Below are positions 23,635 through 35,744 of a stretch of DNA of 64,000 nucleotides, one piece after another. The stretch is from Panorpa germanica (Eukaryota; Arthropoda; Insecta; Mecoptera; Panorpidae): the NCBI GenBank assembly GCA_963678705.1, contig OY783207.1, forward strand, positions 62,001 through 126,000. Direction: 5' to 3'. The notes under the pieces are model-generated. The model was given only the letters and a program-made list of their open reading frames with translations, had not been told where the DNA came from and made no database searches. How positions within the stretch are numbered: the stretch's first letter is position 1; each line of letters opens with the position of its first letter. Made by a program: the position numbers and the translations under genes.

Positions 23635-24930
23635 GATGCGCTACATGCTGGGATGGTATCAACCTAAACAAGCTTTTAGCCTTTTTGAATAATCCATCAG
23701 TTGATGGAAATCCTTTCTAATAAAAAAAAATTAAAATAGGAACAACTATTGGGGAGGTGGCGAAGGATAGTTGTCGTGAATGGGCCAAAGTCGAACGAAA
23801 AATGACAATTCAAAATTCTTATAAAATTCAACAGCTGTTGTAAGCATTATAAATTAAATTCTTACATCTTTAAAATTGGCAATAGATTGAAAATTTATAT
23901 TTAAATATTTTAGACGAATTAAACGCAAGACTGACAGAGTCTGCAATAAAATCTTAAGCATTTCATACATTTGAAATTAACAGCAATGAAGAAACCATTG
24001 TGTCTATTCTGGTTGATATGGATAATTTTGTTGAGAAAAATAATTGTGAGCGGTCAATCGATGTTGAAAATTCAATAGAAACGTATGATTGTGTTGTACG
24101 TGTTGCTGCATCATATGATATGGCAATCATCATATGACAGCAGAAATGGTTACTGAGCATTTTAGGCAGAGAAACTGGAAAAGCTATTGATTGTTTCGCT
24201 ACAAATCGCAGCTGTAAAAAATGTTCACTTGGTCTTCCAAAACCCAATCATGAACTGCAGGCTTAATTTTATTGGAAGTGCGGAAGTTATGGAGCCATTT
24301 GCTGCTGCTCGTGCCATTTCAGATAGTACTATATTAAATGATTTAAAAATGTAGTTAGGAGTTTTAATTGGAGATGATGACAGTTCAACAATTGCTGCAA
24401 TTCGAGCAACAAGTAGTTAGCCTCTTATTAAATTTTCTGATAAAAATCACATAAGCCGGGGTGTTACAAATACTACTAATAAATATGCAAAAGAACATAA
24501 AGAATTGAATTTTCAATAAATCTATAAAAAAATGCTTATGATTGAGTATCATTGGTTTCGCATATACTCTTCCTCTTATCAAGTGACGGATCTTAGAGGA
24601 AAAGGAGAGTGCACTCTAGCCGGTCTAGCATCATGGCTTAATATTTCTGCTGACAGTGCTCATAACTGTCAAAAGCGAAAATCTGTGAAAATCTTAAAGT
24701 AACTACTGATCAGATCATTGAACGTGAAATTTACTTGGAATTGTGGCTATAATTATAAAAACATTAATTCCAATAAATAATTGTATATCACTTGGAATGA
24801 GAAAGAAGTTAGCAGAAGCTGATATAAGTTACAATGATCTAGTAGGAACATTTCATGAAGATAGAGACGCTGGTATAACAAAATTATTAGGAAAAAATGA
24901 AATCGAACGGAACAGTTCGAGGGTCTAAGT
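23635..24930 (+). pseudogene. Mutator-like transposase relic
   Basis: Plus-strand pieces in shifting frames include GEVAKDSCREWAKVERK, LGRETGKAIDCFATNRSC, KKCSLGLPKPNHE, EVMEPFAAARAI, GVLIGDDDSSTIAAIRA and FSDKNHISRGVTN. These fit the Mutator-like transposase family widespread in arthropods, with its TGKV, CxxC, W/xGSxxAME and DDDSST stretches. There are several stops (for example in 24,120-24,140, 24,262, 24,352 and 24,418) and frame shifts, so it is long dead. A last open piece (24,743-24,928, ISYNDLVGTFHEDRDAGITKL) matches the tail expected downstream. No terminal inverted repeats were found. Confidence 0.7.
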
Positions 24931-24949
24931 TAAAAAGATATATCACTAG

Positions 24950-25850
24950 CCTATTGAATTATTTAAAAATATAAAATCCAAAAATTTATTATATGAATAC
25001 AATAAACAATACATTATATTTACCTTTAATTGTATGAATTATAATGAAATATATATATGAAATTTTGTAAAATGTTAAAATATTTATTTACTATTTGTTT
25101 TGAATATTGAACATGTTTATTAGATGTTTAGTCTCTAGGATTTTACAATCTTCTTGCAAATATTCCCAATCCCACAATCCTTCAAAAAGTAGTGATACAT
25201 ATTTATTTTGTTTAGTATTGGTTTTATTTAATTATTTTCGTATATAGGTATCCTTTTGATAATTTTCTTAATGCAATAGTTTCAGAAAAGGTTTTTTTAT
25301 GTACACGTAGTTTTTGAAAGAATTGTCACCATTTTTTTATAGTTAAAAGTTATGTTATGTTATTTTTAAACATGTATAAAACGAAAACTATGAACCTCTA
25401 AAATTATGTCTCTAAAATTTTAAGACAACATGAATTTTAACTATTTTTGTCGACCCTTCAAATTTAACAACGTTTTCATCATTTACGTTAAGGTCTTATA
25501 CCTCCTTAATCATTTGAAAATTGACCATGTGTGTTTTATACAAATAATGTTGAATAATTAAATTCGATTATATTTGTTTATTTTAGAAATAACAAACATA
25601 TTTCTTTTGCCACTATTTTTATATTAAATTTCTCACGATAAATTTAATAAATTTTACTGCGCCTAAACGATCTGCAACTCAACTTACGATTTGTTACTTA
25701 AAGTATTAGGAATCAGGTTCACGAAATGCTGGAACTTATTATTAAAATGTAACTTTTTGATTCATGAACACATTTTGAATGGGTGAATCTTTTTTTTTCA
25801 ATAAATTAAATTTTAATTTGTTTGAATTCATTTTAAAATAATGAACTGCT
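24950..25850. other. Intergenic, no gene recognised
   Basis: AT-rich spacer between the Mutator-like relic and the BEL element. Nothing in it could be assigned to a family. Confidence 0.4.
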
Positions 25851-25852
25851 TT

Positions 25853-26232
25853 TGTTTTGTTGTAGATGTTTTAATTCGTGAAAAAAATACCTTATTTAGT
25901 AAAATACTGGGTTTTTATTTTTAACACTTTATATTAACACACAATTTGAAATAATAGGATACATATAACAATACAAATACGATGGTTCTTAATTTTAATT
26001 AAATTTGCTCTTCTTGCTGCGTTGAGAGCTATAGATGAAGTGGCCTGAAATTGCAACAGACCGCTTCAAACCCGAATATGAAAAACAAAAGAGCAAATCT
26101 AAACTATATTTAATAACAGAAAGCATAATAATATAAAAGAAAAAATGAACAAATAAACAAAACCAATACAATATTTCAATTAATCCAAAAAGTACAAAAA
26201 ATATCACATCAAATCGAGATTTTAATTTAACA
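25853..26232 (-). repeat. BEL/Pao 3' LTR
   Basis: The 380-bp copy, downstream in the element's orientation. The sequence adjoining it inside the element contains CCAACCCGGGAGTTATG, a modest candidate for the polypurine tract. Confidence 0.9.
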
Positions 26233-26290
26233 TAACTCCCGGGTTGGAATTACTTAGGAATTCCTAAGCTTCCTGATTTGGGAGTATCGC

Positions 26291-28207
26291 TTAGTTGCGA
26301 ACTGCTCTCTTGATGGGGCCTGTAGAAGTCTGCACTATAGCGACGCGTTGTAGTTGATCTGGACCAGATATCAATTCAGTAATTCGACCGAGGATCCAAT
26401 TAAATGGAGGAGAATTATCGTCTTTTATTAGTACCAGCGAACCGATTGCCATTTCAGGTCCTGAAGTTACCTTCCACTTAGTTCGCTGTTGAAGGTGATG
26501 AATGTAATCCGATGTCCATCTGCGCCAGTAGTGTTGGATGCACTGTTGAACATAATTGAATCGAGGCAGCTTGCTCATATTAGTAATATTTGAGGGATTT
26601 GGAATTGTAGTCAACGGGCGACCAATAAGATAGTGACCTGGGGTTACGGGTAGGAAATCGGAAGAATCGTTGGACATTGCATATAAAGGTCGAGAATTTA
26701 ATATTGCTTCTATTTGGACCAATATAGTATAAGTATCCTCGTATGTTAAGTTGGAATTTCCCAAAATCTTTTTTAAATGTGATTTTGTACTTTTAACATT
26801 AGATTTCCAAAGGCCACTAAAATGGGGAGATCTGGGTGGAATAAATTTCCTTGACTTGTTTACGTGTTGGTTTTTAATCAAAGATTCAAGTTCTGATGCA
26901 AAAGATTCCGACTGTGATACTTTAATTAAAACGTTCATGGAAGTTTCTAGTTCGGATATGGTTAAAAGTCCAATGGTTTTATTTTTAGGATTTGAACAAT
27001 TTTTTATGAAACGCATACAATATGCAGTGACTCTTTTTAAGGTCCTTAACGAGGAATATAAACTAAAAATGTTTAATGTTAATTCGACATTGGCGCTTAT
27101 AATAGTAGGTTTCTTTTTGTCAGGTAAAGTGTCTACTATGAAGTTATTTAACGGCCATGTCTCATATGAATTAAATAACCAGGAGGGGCCATTCCACCAT
27201 AAAATATTATTCAACAAATTTTGGGGTTCTATACCTCTCGATATAAGATCAGCAGGATTAGACTCAGAGGCAATATGACGCCATTGCACTATAGACATCA
27301 TATTACTCTGTATTTCTGAAATTCGATTTGCCACAAAAGTTTTTAATGTGCTCCGACTTAGTTTCAACCATGACAAAAATATAGTTGAATCGGACCAAAG
27401 ATATATATTTGAAATTGTAATGGATAATGTGTTTGTCACTTTGGATGTCATTCTATTTAATATAATAGCTGAACATAGTTCAAGTCGAGGTATTGTTATG
27501 GTTTTTAATGGTGCGACTTTAGATTTTGAACAGAGAAGTGTTATATTGCAATTATTGTAAGAGTCGATACTCTTTAAATACAAGCATGCACCGTACGCTT
27601 TCTCAGATGCGTCACAGAATCCATGAAGTTCGTTTCTTAGGCTATTCCTTACTAAGGTGTGACGTGGTATACTCAAAATGTTAAGTTTGCTCAGATTGAC
27701 TATCAAAGATGTCCAAATAATATGCAACTTAAGCGGAATTGGATCATCCCAATTTAAATCATATGACCATAACATTTGCAATAGTTTTTTAAAATTTATA
27801 ATGTACGGTGAGAGAAGTCCTAAAGGATCAAATATTTTAGATACAAATGACAAAATAGTTCGCTTTGTAATTATAACGGGAATATCAATGCTGGTAATGT
27901 TGTATTTAAACGAATCAGTGTGAGGATTCCATTCTACGCCTAGGGTTCTTAATTTATTTGAATCGCCTAATTGAATGTTATTAATACAGTTATTTAATTG
28001 TTCGACTTGTTGAATTGAATCGGAAGAATTGGAAAACCATTTTCGCAGCTTAAATCCGGAGGCCTTTAAAATTGAGTCAATTTCTACACATTTATTTGAT
28101 AATTCATCAACTGTTTCCGAGCCAGTAAGTAAATCGTTTACATGAAAATCTTCTAATATCGCTTTAGACGCGATGGGATGCGTTAGTTTTTTTTCAAGTG
28201 AAAGAAA
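26291..28207 (-). pseudogene. BEL/Pao pol remains (fossil)
   Basis: Minus-strand sequence after the gag-protease frame shows the end of a reverse transcriptase, the Pao-type region with FDPLGLLSPY, an RNase H stretch (YLWSDSTIFLSWL) and the tail of the integrase with the C-terminal DUF5641-type domain (GSLVLIKDD, NWILGRI, GPIKRAV). The region is broken and shorter than in complete relatives. Confidence 0.85.
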
Positions 28208-30178
28208 TCACTTCATTGCTAGAGATTTGGATTCGCCAAGTAAGTTAGGGGATTCCTTGAATGGAATTGTGACTACAAATCGACCGTCTTCATTACGTGT
28301 CATGGTTTTTTGGGAATGAGTTTCGCATGAAATTTCTTCATTGGTGTGAGGGTATGCATTTTCCACAGACTCAATTTCCCAAAACTGTTGTAGTTGAGTT
28401 TGAATTTCCATGTTTTGTGACATATAACAATGCATGGATCTAGTTCTATTACGCATTCCTGTGATAATCCATCCTAACACAGTTTTTTGAACTGATAAAC
28501 CGTTTTTTCTAAGGCTCATTTTACCAATGCTTAATAAATGCCAAAATATATCAGCGCCTAATAATAAATCAATCCCTTTGGATTTAAAGAATAATGGATC
28601 AGCAAGTTTGACATATTTTGGTAACTTTATATTTGGTGGTTCAATGTCACATGTGGGTACATTATCTGTTATTTTGTTAATGACAAAACAACTCAATGGT
28701 TTTGAGAAAGTATTGTGCATTGAGTTCAAATTTATGTTTATTTTATTATTTATTTGGGTTCTGGACCGTCCCAAACCTAATACAGCAATATTGGTTGGTT
28801 CAAAAGGTAATTGTAACTGGTTTGCTAATTCTTTCGTAATAAAGCTAGTCTGGCTACCGCTATCGAGGAGAGCACGAGCCGTTACTAGTTTACCATTAGC
28901 ATCAGGAATTTCAACTAGGGCTGTTGACAATAATACACTATTAGGCTCAGAAACTTGACCTGTGAGAGTGAATTTATTACTATTATCATGATTTGACTCT
29001 GCAGTTGGGATTGAATTATGTAAAATAGTGTTATGCCTCCCTTGGCATAAGTGACAATTAAAAGGGGATAGACAACTTTCTGCAAAATGTCCAGGTCTTA
29101 AACAATTTAAGCATAAATTTCTTTTACCAATCTCAATATATCTATCATCAATAGTGAGCTTAGAGATACTAGGACATTTGTAAGTCAAATGTTTATCATT
29201 ACAGAAAAAACAGGTGGGTATTTTAGTAGAAACAAGTGATTTGCGTAAATTTGACCTGGGGGTAGGTTTGTTATTATCCCTTGTTTCTAAGATTTCGGCT
29301 CTTTCTGATAATATTTTTAAAAGAGATTCGAAAGTGGGATTAGGTATTCTCGACTCCGGTGAAGAATACCACTTTTCCTGAGTATCTTTGTCGAGTTTCT
29401 TTAATGTAATATGCGTAATGATAGCATCCCAACAATATTCTCGTGGTATTACGTTTTGTAGTGCCACTATATGTTTCCTTACGTGCGTGGTAATGGTTCT
29501 TAAGTTGGCACTGGATTCAATATTTGTGGATGGCGTGTCTATAAAGGATTGCAAATGATGAGCGATAATTAGACGCTTATTATCATATCTATCTAAGAGA
29601 AGTTGCCATGCTGAGTTATAATTTTCTGGTGTTACTTCCACGGACGTAATAACCTCTAGAGCATCACCGATTAATAAGTTTCTTAAGTGATAAAATTTTG
29701 TGGACAAATCGTATTTTTGTTTGGAATGTACTAAACTAATGAACATGGACTTGAACTGAGACCATTCCGTAATATCTCCACTAAAAACTTTGATTTCTAT
29801 TTTCCGTAATTGTTCTGAGTCAGTATGTCCACAACAGCATTGGTTATTACTTTCTTTGATTTTAGTTTTAGAATTTTCATCAATTACTTCATTCAGTAAC
29901 GCCATTAAATTACTATATTTTTTAATGAAATCATTTACATCGACGTCTATTTTACTTGTTTCTGTTTCATCTTCAGAACCGCATAATATCTGCCTTTCTA
30001 GGGCAATGGATTCAAATTGATCTAGAAGTGGATTAAGTAGGGAACGTCGCATTTTTATTCCACTTAGCTGATATGTGGTTGCGTCGTTGGGATTAATTAG
30101 TTTAGACTCTTCGATATACAAATTCAGTTTTTTAGTTAATGCTGCGCTTTGAATTTTCAGCTTTTTTGCCAATGCCAT
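28208..30178 (-). CDS. BEL/Pao gag with protease domain (fossil)
   Basis: A 656-codon frame. Its first third has the helical DUF1759-type gag of BEL elements (around QWSQFKSMF-like TEWSQFKSMF text and LLIGDALEVI). Three zinc knuckles follow at roughly residues 325-390 (CFFCNDKHLTYKC, CLNCLRPGHFAESC, CHLCQGRHN). An aspartic protease centred on ALLDSGSQTSFI comes next. The frame then leads towards the polymerase. It belongs to the element at 25,853-31,265 and is the best kept part of it. Confidence 0.88.
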   Translation of the reverse strand: MALAKKLKIQSAALTKKLNLYIEESKLINPNDATTYQLSGIKMRRSLLNPLLDQFESIALERQILCGSEDETETSKIDVDVNDFIKKYSNLMALLNEVIDENSKTKIKESNNQCCCGHTDSEQLRKIEIKVFSGDITEWSQFKSMFISLVHSKQKYDLSTKFYHLRNLLIGDALEVITSVEVTPENYNSAWQLLLDRYDNKRLIIAHHLQSFIDTPSTNIESSANLRTITTHVRKHIVALQNVIPREYCWDAIITHITLKKLDKDTQEKWYSSPESRIPNPTFESLLKILSERAEILETRDNNKPTPRSNLRKSLVSTKIPTCFFCNDKHLTYKCPSISKLTIDDRYIEIGKRNLCLNCLRPGHFAESCLSPFNCHLCQGRHNTILHNSIPTAESNHDNSNKFTLTGQVSEPNSVLLSTALVEIPDANGKLVTARALLDSGSQTSFITKELANQLQLPFEPTNIAVLGLGRSRTQINNKININLNSMHNTFSKPLSCFVINKITDNVPTCDIEPPNIKLPKYVKLADPLFFKSKGIDLLLGADIFWHLLSIGKMSLRKNGLSVQKTVLGWIITGMRNRTRSMHCYMSQNMEIQTQLQQFWEIESVENAYPHTNEEISCETHSQKTMTRNEDGRFVVTIPFKESPNLLGESKSLAMK

Positions 30179-30849
30179 TGTAAACGAATAGTAAAATATA
30201 ATTTATGCAAAATTTAAAAATGTGGAATAAAGATTTTATAATAGAAAATAACAATCAAAATTATTTATAATAAATTGAAATTATACTGAACTTGATACAA
30301 AACTGTTGAGTATAAACGCCAACCAAAACAATGCCTTAAAAATAAACTGAATAGATTGTGACGTCACACTATTGTGCTTCAATGGAATAGAAAAAATGAA
30401 TAATACTTTTACCATAGAATAGTTTAGATAGGGTATCAATATTGCAATTTATAGAAATTCTGGACAAACGTTTGCCTGGTAGACAAACTGATATGACTAT
30501 TTGGTAAACCGCAAAAGTAGATTTTTAATAAATAATACGTACAAACATTAAACTCATCAAATAGATTAATAGAAAAAACTCCAAAATAAGATACTTGGTA
30601 CAATTTATGAGGACGATAGTGCATGTAATAAATATAGGAAAAATAATATAATAGGAAATTCCCAGGTCACTTACTAATTTAAATGATCTATCCACTATGA
30701 GACTGCCTCGTGATGATATTAAAACGCTGGATGCGGATGTCTGGCCATGATGAAGCTTGCTCGTATGGATGGTGTTTTCCAAGTTCTTGAAGATAATTTT
30801 CTTTCGAATACTCAGTGGAAATTCTCCGTTTGTAAGACGTTGAATTTAT

Positions 30850-30865
30850 CCGGCTCGAAGGACCA
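30850..30865 (-). promoter_or_regulatory. BEL/Pao primer binding site, tRNA-Tyr type
   Basis: One base inside the 5' LTR the minus strand reads TGGTCCTTCGAGCCGG. This is complementary to the 3' end of insect tRNA-Tyr (CCGGCTCGAAGGA plus the CCA tail), the primer expected to start minus-strand DNA synthesis. Confidence 0.8.
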
Positions 30866-30866
30866 A

Positions 30867-31265
30867 TGTTTTGTTGTAGATGTTTTAATTCGTGAAAAAA
30901 ATACCTTCGCTGAACTTTCTTGATTATTATTTAGTAAAATACTGGGTTTTTATTTTTAACACTTTATATTAACACACAATTTGAAATAATAGGATACATA
31001 TAACAATACAAATACGATGGTTCTTAATTTTAATTAAATTTGCTCTTCTTGCTGCGTTGAGAGCTATAGATGAAGTGGCCTGAAATTGCAACAGACCGCT
31101 TCAAACCCGAATATGAAAAAAAAAGAGCAAATCTAAACTATATTTAATAACAGAAAGCATAATAATATAAAAGAAAAAATGAACAAATAAACAAAACCAA
31201 TACAATATTTCAATTAATCCAAAAAGTACAAAAAATATCACATCAAATCGAGATTTTAATTTAAC
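30867..31265 (-). repeat. BEL/Pao 5' LTR
   Basis: The 399-bp copy of the LTR is upstream in the element's own orientation. It is longer than the 3' copy by a short block near 30,905-30,922. Confidence 0.9.
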
Positions 31266-31269
31266 AGCT

Positions 31270-31688
31270 TTATTAAATTTAAAATATATGTATAAATGAG
31301 TTTAAAAATCTATATTTAGTATTCCGAATAATTTTTTTCGCCTAAACATAATAAAAGGTCAATCGTTGAACAGAGTATGCCACTGGCTTTCTTACAGTGT
31401 TTTGGTTTTAATTTGGATTATATTGAGTGCTGTGCATGCATTGATAATTTACTTTAATTAATATTAATTATTATTTATCTTCATTTATTACATACAATAA
31501 GTCTGTGATAAATTTTACATGGTTTAAAGAAGATATGTCCAGAAGTTTATAACTACAATCTGACGATTGACATCTGGACATTGTTGATGTATAAGAATAA
31601 CATATTACATTACAGTAGCACAACTGTGTATGCGGAGAGGAGGGAACCATCGAACACAAGTTGCGTGTCACTATAGAAAAGTTATAGA
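31270..31688. other. Spacer, no gene recognised
   Basis: AT-rich sequence between the BEL element and the first MITE. No feature could be assigned. Confidence 0.35.
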
Positions 31689-32384
31689 ATGGGCTTGTGT
31701 CCTCATTTTTTAGTGGTCGATTTTTCAATTGTTGATTGAAATTGATGTTAATAAATGTGCATTAGCGTGTCTATTTTATTAAATATCTAAATGTCGACGG
31801 AGATATAGCAATTAAAGATTCAAAATGTAGTTTTAGCGCTAGAAATGGTCGGCCATATTTGTATGACGTGAAATTTTAACGTCAGTTATTTTTTGAGCAC
31901 GTAAGTGCTGTGGTAATGTTTTGTAGCCGTTGGTAGTCGACATAATCAAGTCAAGTCAAAGAATAATAAGTTTTTATTTTATTTAACCCTGTCACGACTG
32001 ACATATTATTGAAATATTATTGTTCCTTGAAATAGCTGTAAATAATATTTGATATTTTTATATATAAATGCATATAGCAGAGATTTATGAGCTGTAAGGT
32101 TGGTAACCTGTAAACTTGCTAGAGTTGTATCTTGAATAAGCTATGTCTTTTACGCTCTGTTATATAAAAGAGATAGCAACTAGCAGCTGTGATGTCACAT
32201 GAAGTTGGAATGTTGTCCAACGTTGAATATCTTTAATTATTAAAAGAAAAAATGACTTTTTTAATTGTTAATCAAAATATAACGAGTTATTATGAGATAA
32301 TTGGACATTTGAGGTTCTGGTAACCCACTTTATCAATATATGGTACAGTTTTATAGAAATGAAGACATAAGAACACAATTCTAT
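31689..32384 (+). mobile_element. MITE family 1, copy A (worn)
   Basis: The left end ATGGGCTTGTGTCCTCAT matches copies B and C exactly. The right end (GACATAAGAACACAATTCT) is a degraded form of their AGGACACAAGCCCAT end. The body is about 696 bp and shares most of its sequence with B and C, with an extra block around 32,140-32,200. This is the oldest looking of the three copies. Confidence 0.7.
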
Positions 32385-32692
32385 TTCTATAAAACCATTT
32401 GCCATTACTTCAACATGAGGGGAGTATACAATCATAATTTTGTCTGTTTCGAAACTGTGAGTATATTAATATTATACGCCTAAGCAGCAGGCATGTTAGC
32501 AGCAATGTCTATTTCTATAAATCACACATGGAACTATATTACAGGTAGCACTCGTTGAGCGAGTACTCATACCTTATGGAAAAGTAGGGTTACCTTCCGA
32601 AACAGATTTCTGTAAATTGGGTTGTGAACCATAACTGAATTTATATAAAACTTCATTGTCTATTGATAAAGTTATCAAATCAATTTTATACA

Positions 32693-33329
32693 ATGGGCTT
32701 GTGTCCTCGTTTTTTAGTGGTCGATTTTTCAATTGTTGATTGAAATTGATGTTAATAAATGTGTATTGGCGTGTCTATTTTATTAAATATCTAAATATTG
32801 ACGGAGATATAGCAATTAAAAATTTGAATTGTAGTTTTAGCGCTAGAAATGGTCGCCCATATTTGTATGACATGAAATGCATTTTAACGTCAGTTATTTG
32901 TTGAGTAGGTCAGTGTTGTGGTAATGTTTTGTAGCTGTTGGTACTCAAACAATCCAGTCAAGTCTAAGGATAATAAGTTTTTACTTTGTTTTACCCTGTT
33001 AAGGCAGACATAATATTGAAATTTTATTGTTCCTTGAAATAACTGTAAATAATATTTGATATTTTGATATATAAATACATATAGCAGAGATTTATGATCT
33101 GTAAGGTTGGTAACCTTACACAAGGATTGTGATGTCACATGCATTTGGAGTTTGTACAACGTTGAATCCCTTTAATAATTGAAGAGACAAAATGACTTTT
33201 TTAATTGTTAATATCTCCTAACATATAAGGAGTTATTAAAAAATAATTGAACATTTGAGGTTCTAGTAACCCACTTTATCAATATATAGTACACTTTTAT
33301 AGAAATTAAGACATAGGACACAAGCCCAT
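32693..33329 (+). mobile_element. MITE family 1, copy B
   Basis: A 637-bp non-autonomous DNA transposon with inverted ends ATGGGCTTGTGTCCT and AGGACACAAGCCCAT. Copy F of the surrounding repeat preserves the empty site, TATACAATTCACAATA in this orientation. Comparing the two shows that the insertion duplicated only AT, so the element proper starts GGGCTTG. It encodes no transposase. Confidence 0.88.
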
Positions 33330-33387
33330 TCACAATATTATAGAAGATAGTAACAATTAAAATAGTGCTTTTTTCATTTAATGATTA

Positions 33388-33653
33388 TTTTTTTTTTTTT
33401 TTTATTTAACGTCGGCCTATTTCCGATGCTGAGTCCTATCACCGACGACCTCTTTCAATGTTGGCAGTATTTATGGTGTCGTGGCCTCATATATGTGGGC
33501 TACACCACTGCCTAAATAGTGTACGATTTTGTATGACCATAATCAATATAAGTTCACAATAACCAAACCCAGAAAATATATATCTGGTCCGGGGATCGAA
33601 CCCGAAGACACAGCAGTCGGCGTCAAGCATCAATGCTCTCGCCCACTGTGTCG
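33388..33653 (-). mobile_element. tRNA-derived SINE
   Basis: On the minus strand a 266-bp unit begins with a tRNA-like head. Its box A resembles TGGGCGAGAGCATTG and its box B is GGGTTCGATCCCCGG. It ends in an A run, seen as T's on the plus strand from 33,388. The 14-bp target duplication TCATTTAATGATTA is at 33,374-33,387 and 33,654-33,667. Copy F carries a single unduplicated TAATCATTAAATGA at the same place, which proves insertion. Such elements move with LINE machinery. Confidence 0.9.
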
Positions 33654-33899
33654 TCATTTAATGATTAAAGGGCTAAAAATTTACACAAAAAGTGTTGCAG
33701 TACATGACGTCATTGCTTCCTCACCTTTTGTCACACTATCATTAGCCAAACTTTACAATCATTGTTAAACGTCAAAGCTATAGCAGCTGTTACGTCGACT
33801 CATAATGTTTCAATATACTGTAGTGATATAAAACGAAAAATAAATAATATTACTTATTATATTCATTTCAGTTCGTGACATCATCAACTACGAGGATAC

Positions 33900-33929
33900 C
33901 TAACTTTTTTTTTTAATATTATATTTAGT

Positions 33930-33996
<67 letters not shown>

Positions 33997-34056
33997 TTTC
34001 ATACCGGGCCTCCTAATTTTCTCGGCGTCGTCGCTTGCAACGACGGTAAACTCTAG
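33900..34056 (+). mobile_element. Short Helitron-like element end
   Basis: A (TA)n tract at about 33,928-33,994 is followed by CCGGGCCTCCTAATTTTCTC. Then comes a hairpin (GTCGTCGCTTGCAACGAC), TAAACT, and CTAG at 34,053-34,056 before a T. This matches the 3' end rule of Helitrons and resembles the end at 53-80. It is probably a small non-autonomous Helitron or a 3' fragment. Its 5' end is not certain. Confidence 0.5.
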
Positions 34057-34059
34057 TAT

Positions 34060-35740
34060 TACCATATTCTTATATCCTTATTTGTTTATATGTTTGGTAC
34101 TTTTGTAGGCTCTATAATACTGCAGCAGGTAGCTTTTGGATACTATAAACCTACAGTCTAGGGTAATAGATAACGATAGATAGGTTTGATAAATAACGCA
34201 TGCTATAAAATTGTTGTTCAATGCAAATACAATGTATGAATATAAAAATACACAATTGAAAAACACAAAAAAAATTTAATTACTCGATATATTTCTTTTA
34301 TTTTGATCCTCTATAATGTATGGAGGGTCTCTATATTTTCCATTTTATTTTTGCCTCTCTGTAAAATGATTTCGACTAACAGGCAATTTTTAAAAAAATT
34401 ATCTAGTTTTGTTTTTATTATTTCGACAAATAAATCATTACATTCACCAGAGTAAACAATAAAATAACAAATAACAAATTTTGCATGTGTATTATGTTGT
34501 TGAATACGAATACATTTCAAAATTTAGAAATTCAAAATTTTATAAAAGAGTCGCTAATAAAGTTATAGGACCAGAAACGAAACTTTTGAGAAAGCTCAAA
34601 TTTTGGATTTTGTAAAAACTGAATATGATATTTTAAAAAATCAAAAATTTTATTCCTGCCCATTTATTTATATGCATGGAAAACATGAATCTCTTTGAAA
34701 ATTTTCTATATCTTAAAGGAAGTAATTGTAACAATAATAATTTTGCGTCCTCAGATTTTTCACTGAATTTCGTAGAAACCCGATTTTTTTTATATTTAAC
34801 TTATATGAAAATATTGAATATAAAGTGTCATGTGTAGCCAAGTAGTTTCCTGAAAGATCATGGAATAGTGAATAAACTAATATTTTACACGGATAATTTC
34901 GTTGTTCAAAATAAAAATTAATATTTAATTTCTAAATATTATCTATCTAAATATTTAAAGTTATAAGTAATATCTGGTTCATGATTGATACAATTCAATA
35001 TGTTTGAAATGACAACGTATTTTTTTAACAACATCCAGTTCATTAAAAAGGTAACTCTGAGAAAAATCCTTAATTCCTCAATATATTAAAACTCAAAAGT
35101 CGAATTTGACTCCTTAAGGAACTGACCGATCAATACGAGTATATTTTTAAATAAGTATTTGTTAAAAGAATTTTGGAACCACTGGAAAATATGAAACGCA
35201 TATCCTTGAATAAAAATATTAACGGAAAATAGTAACTGAATTTTCAACTCACTATATGTTTCTAAATAATTGATATACTAATTAATGATCTATTTATAAA
35301 CAAAGCTTAAACATTTATCTGACTCCTAAAGTTTATATGGTTTAAATAGCTCAATCGTGTGCAAAGTTATTAAAGTTTTTATATTTGAAAACATGGAGTG
35401 CTAGTACAAATTTGTAAATCAATTGTCATTTTAGTACACTGTCGGCATTTATATCTAACTATATAACCATGAAGTAATGTTTCACCTTAAAATATAATAA
35501 AAGTATTAAAGCATCATAATCCACAACATCACAATATTGTGAGTACCGTTATGTTGCAATCCTGCAATTATTTCTGCTTTAATACAACTACAATATTTCA
35601 TAAACAATTATTCAAGAAATATTCCATGTAGTTGAATTCAACAAGTGGAATTTTAATATTACCTTTTTTTAAAGAAGTGAAATTGTCGAATATTCCAATA
35701 TATTTATAAAATGTTATTTTTATTACACATTCCAAAGTGT
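34060..35740. other. Intergenic, no gene recognised
   Basis: AT-rich DNA without a convincing reading frame. Nothing in it was recognised as a known element. Confidence 0.4.
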
Positions 35741-35744
35741 TTAG

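Larger units (their letters stand above)
25853..31265 (-). mobile_element. BEL/Pao LTR retrotransposon (broken)
   Basis: Direct LTRs lie at 25,853-26,232 and 30,867-31,265, both running TGTTTTG to TTTAACA, and the element is flanked on both sides by GCTTT (25,848-25,852 and 31,266-31,270), a 5-bp target duplication as expected for BEL/Pao. Reading right to left it has the 5' LTR, a primer binding site at 30,850-30,865, a leader, gag with zinc knuckles and protease, remains of reverse transcriptase, RNase H and integrase, and the 3' LTR. It is about 5.4 kb, shorter than usual for the family, and broken in a few places. The LTRs differ chiefly by one short indel and otherwise look very alike, so the insertion is fairly young. 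Confidence 0.93.
32385..33840 (-). repeat. Interspersed repeat, copy E (inverted relative to copy F)
   Basis: When MITE B and the SINE are taken out, this stretch is an inverted match to 38,055-39,545, including the TAGGGTTACCTTCC phrase and the AAGTTTGGCTAATGATAG-type region. It holds two insertions that copy F lacks, and F holds one that E lacks. No protein is apparent. Confidence 0.85.
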
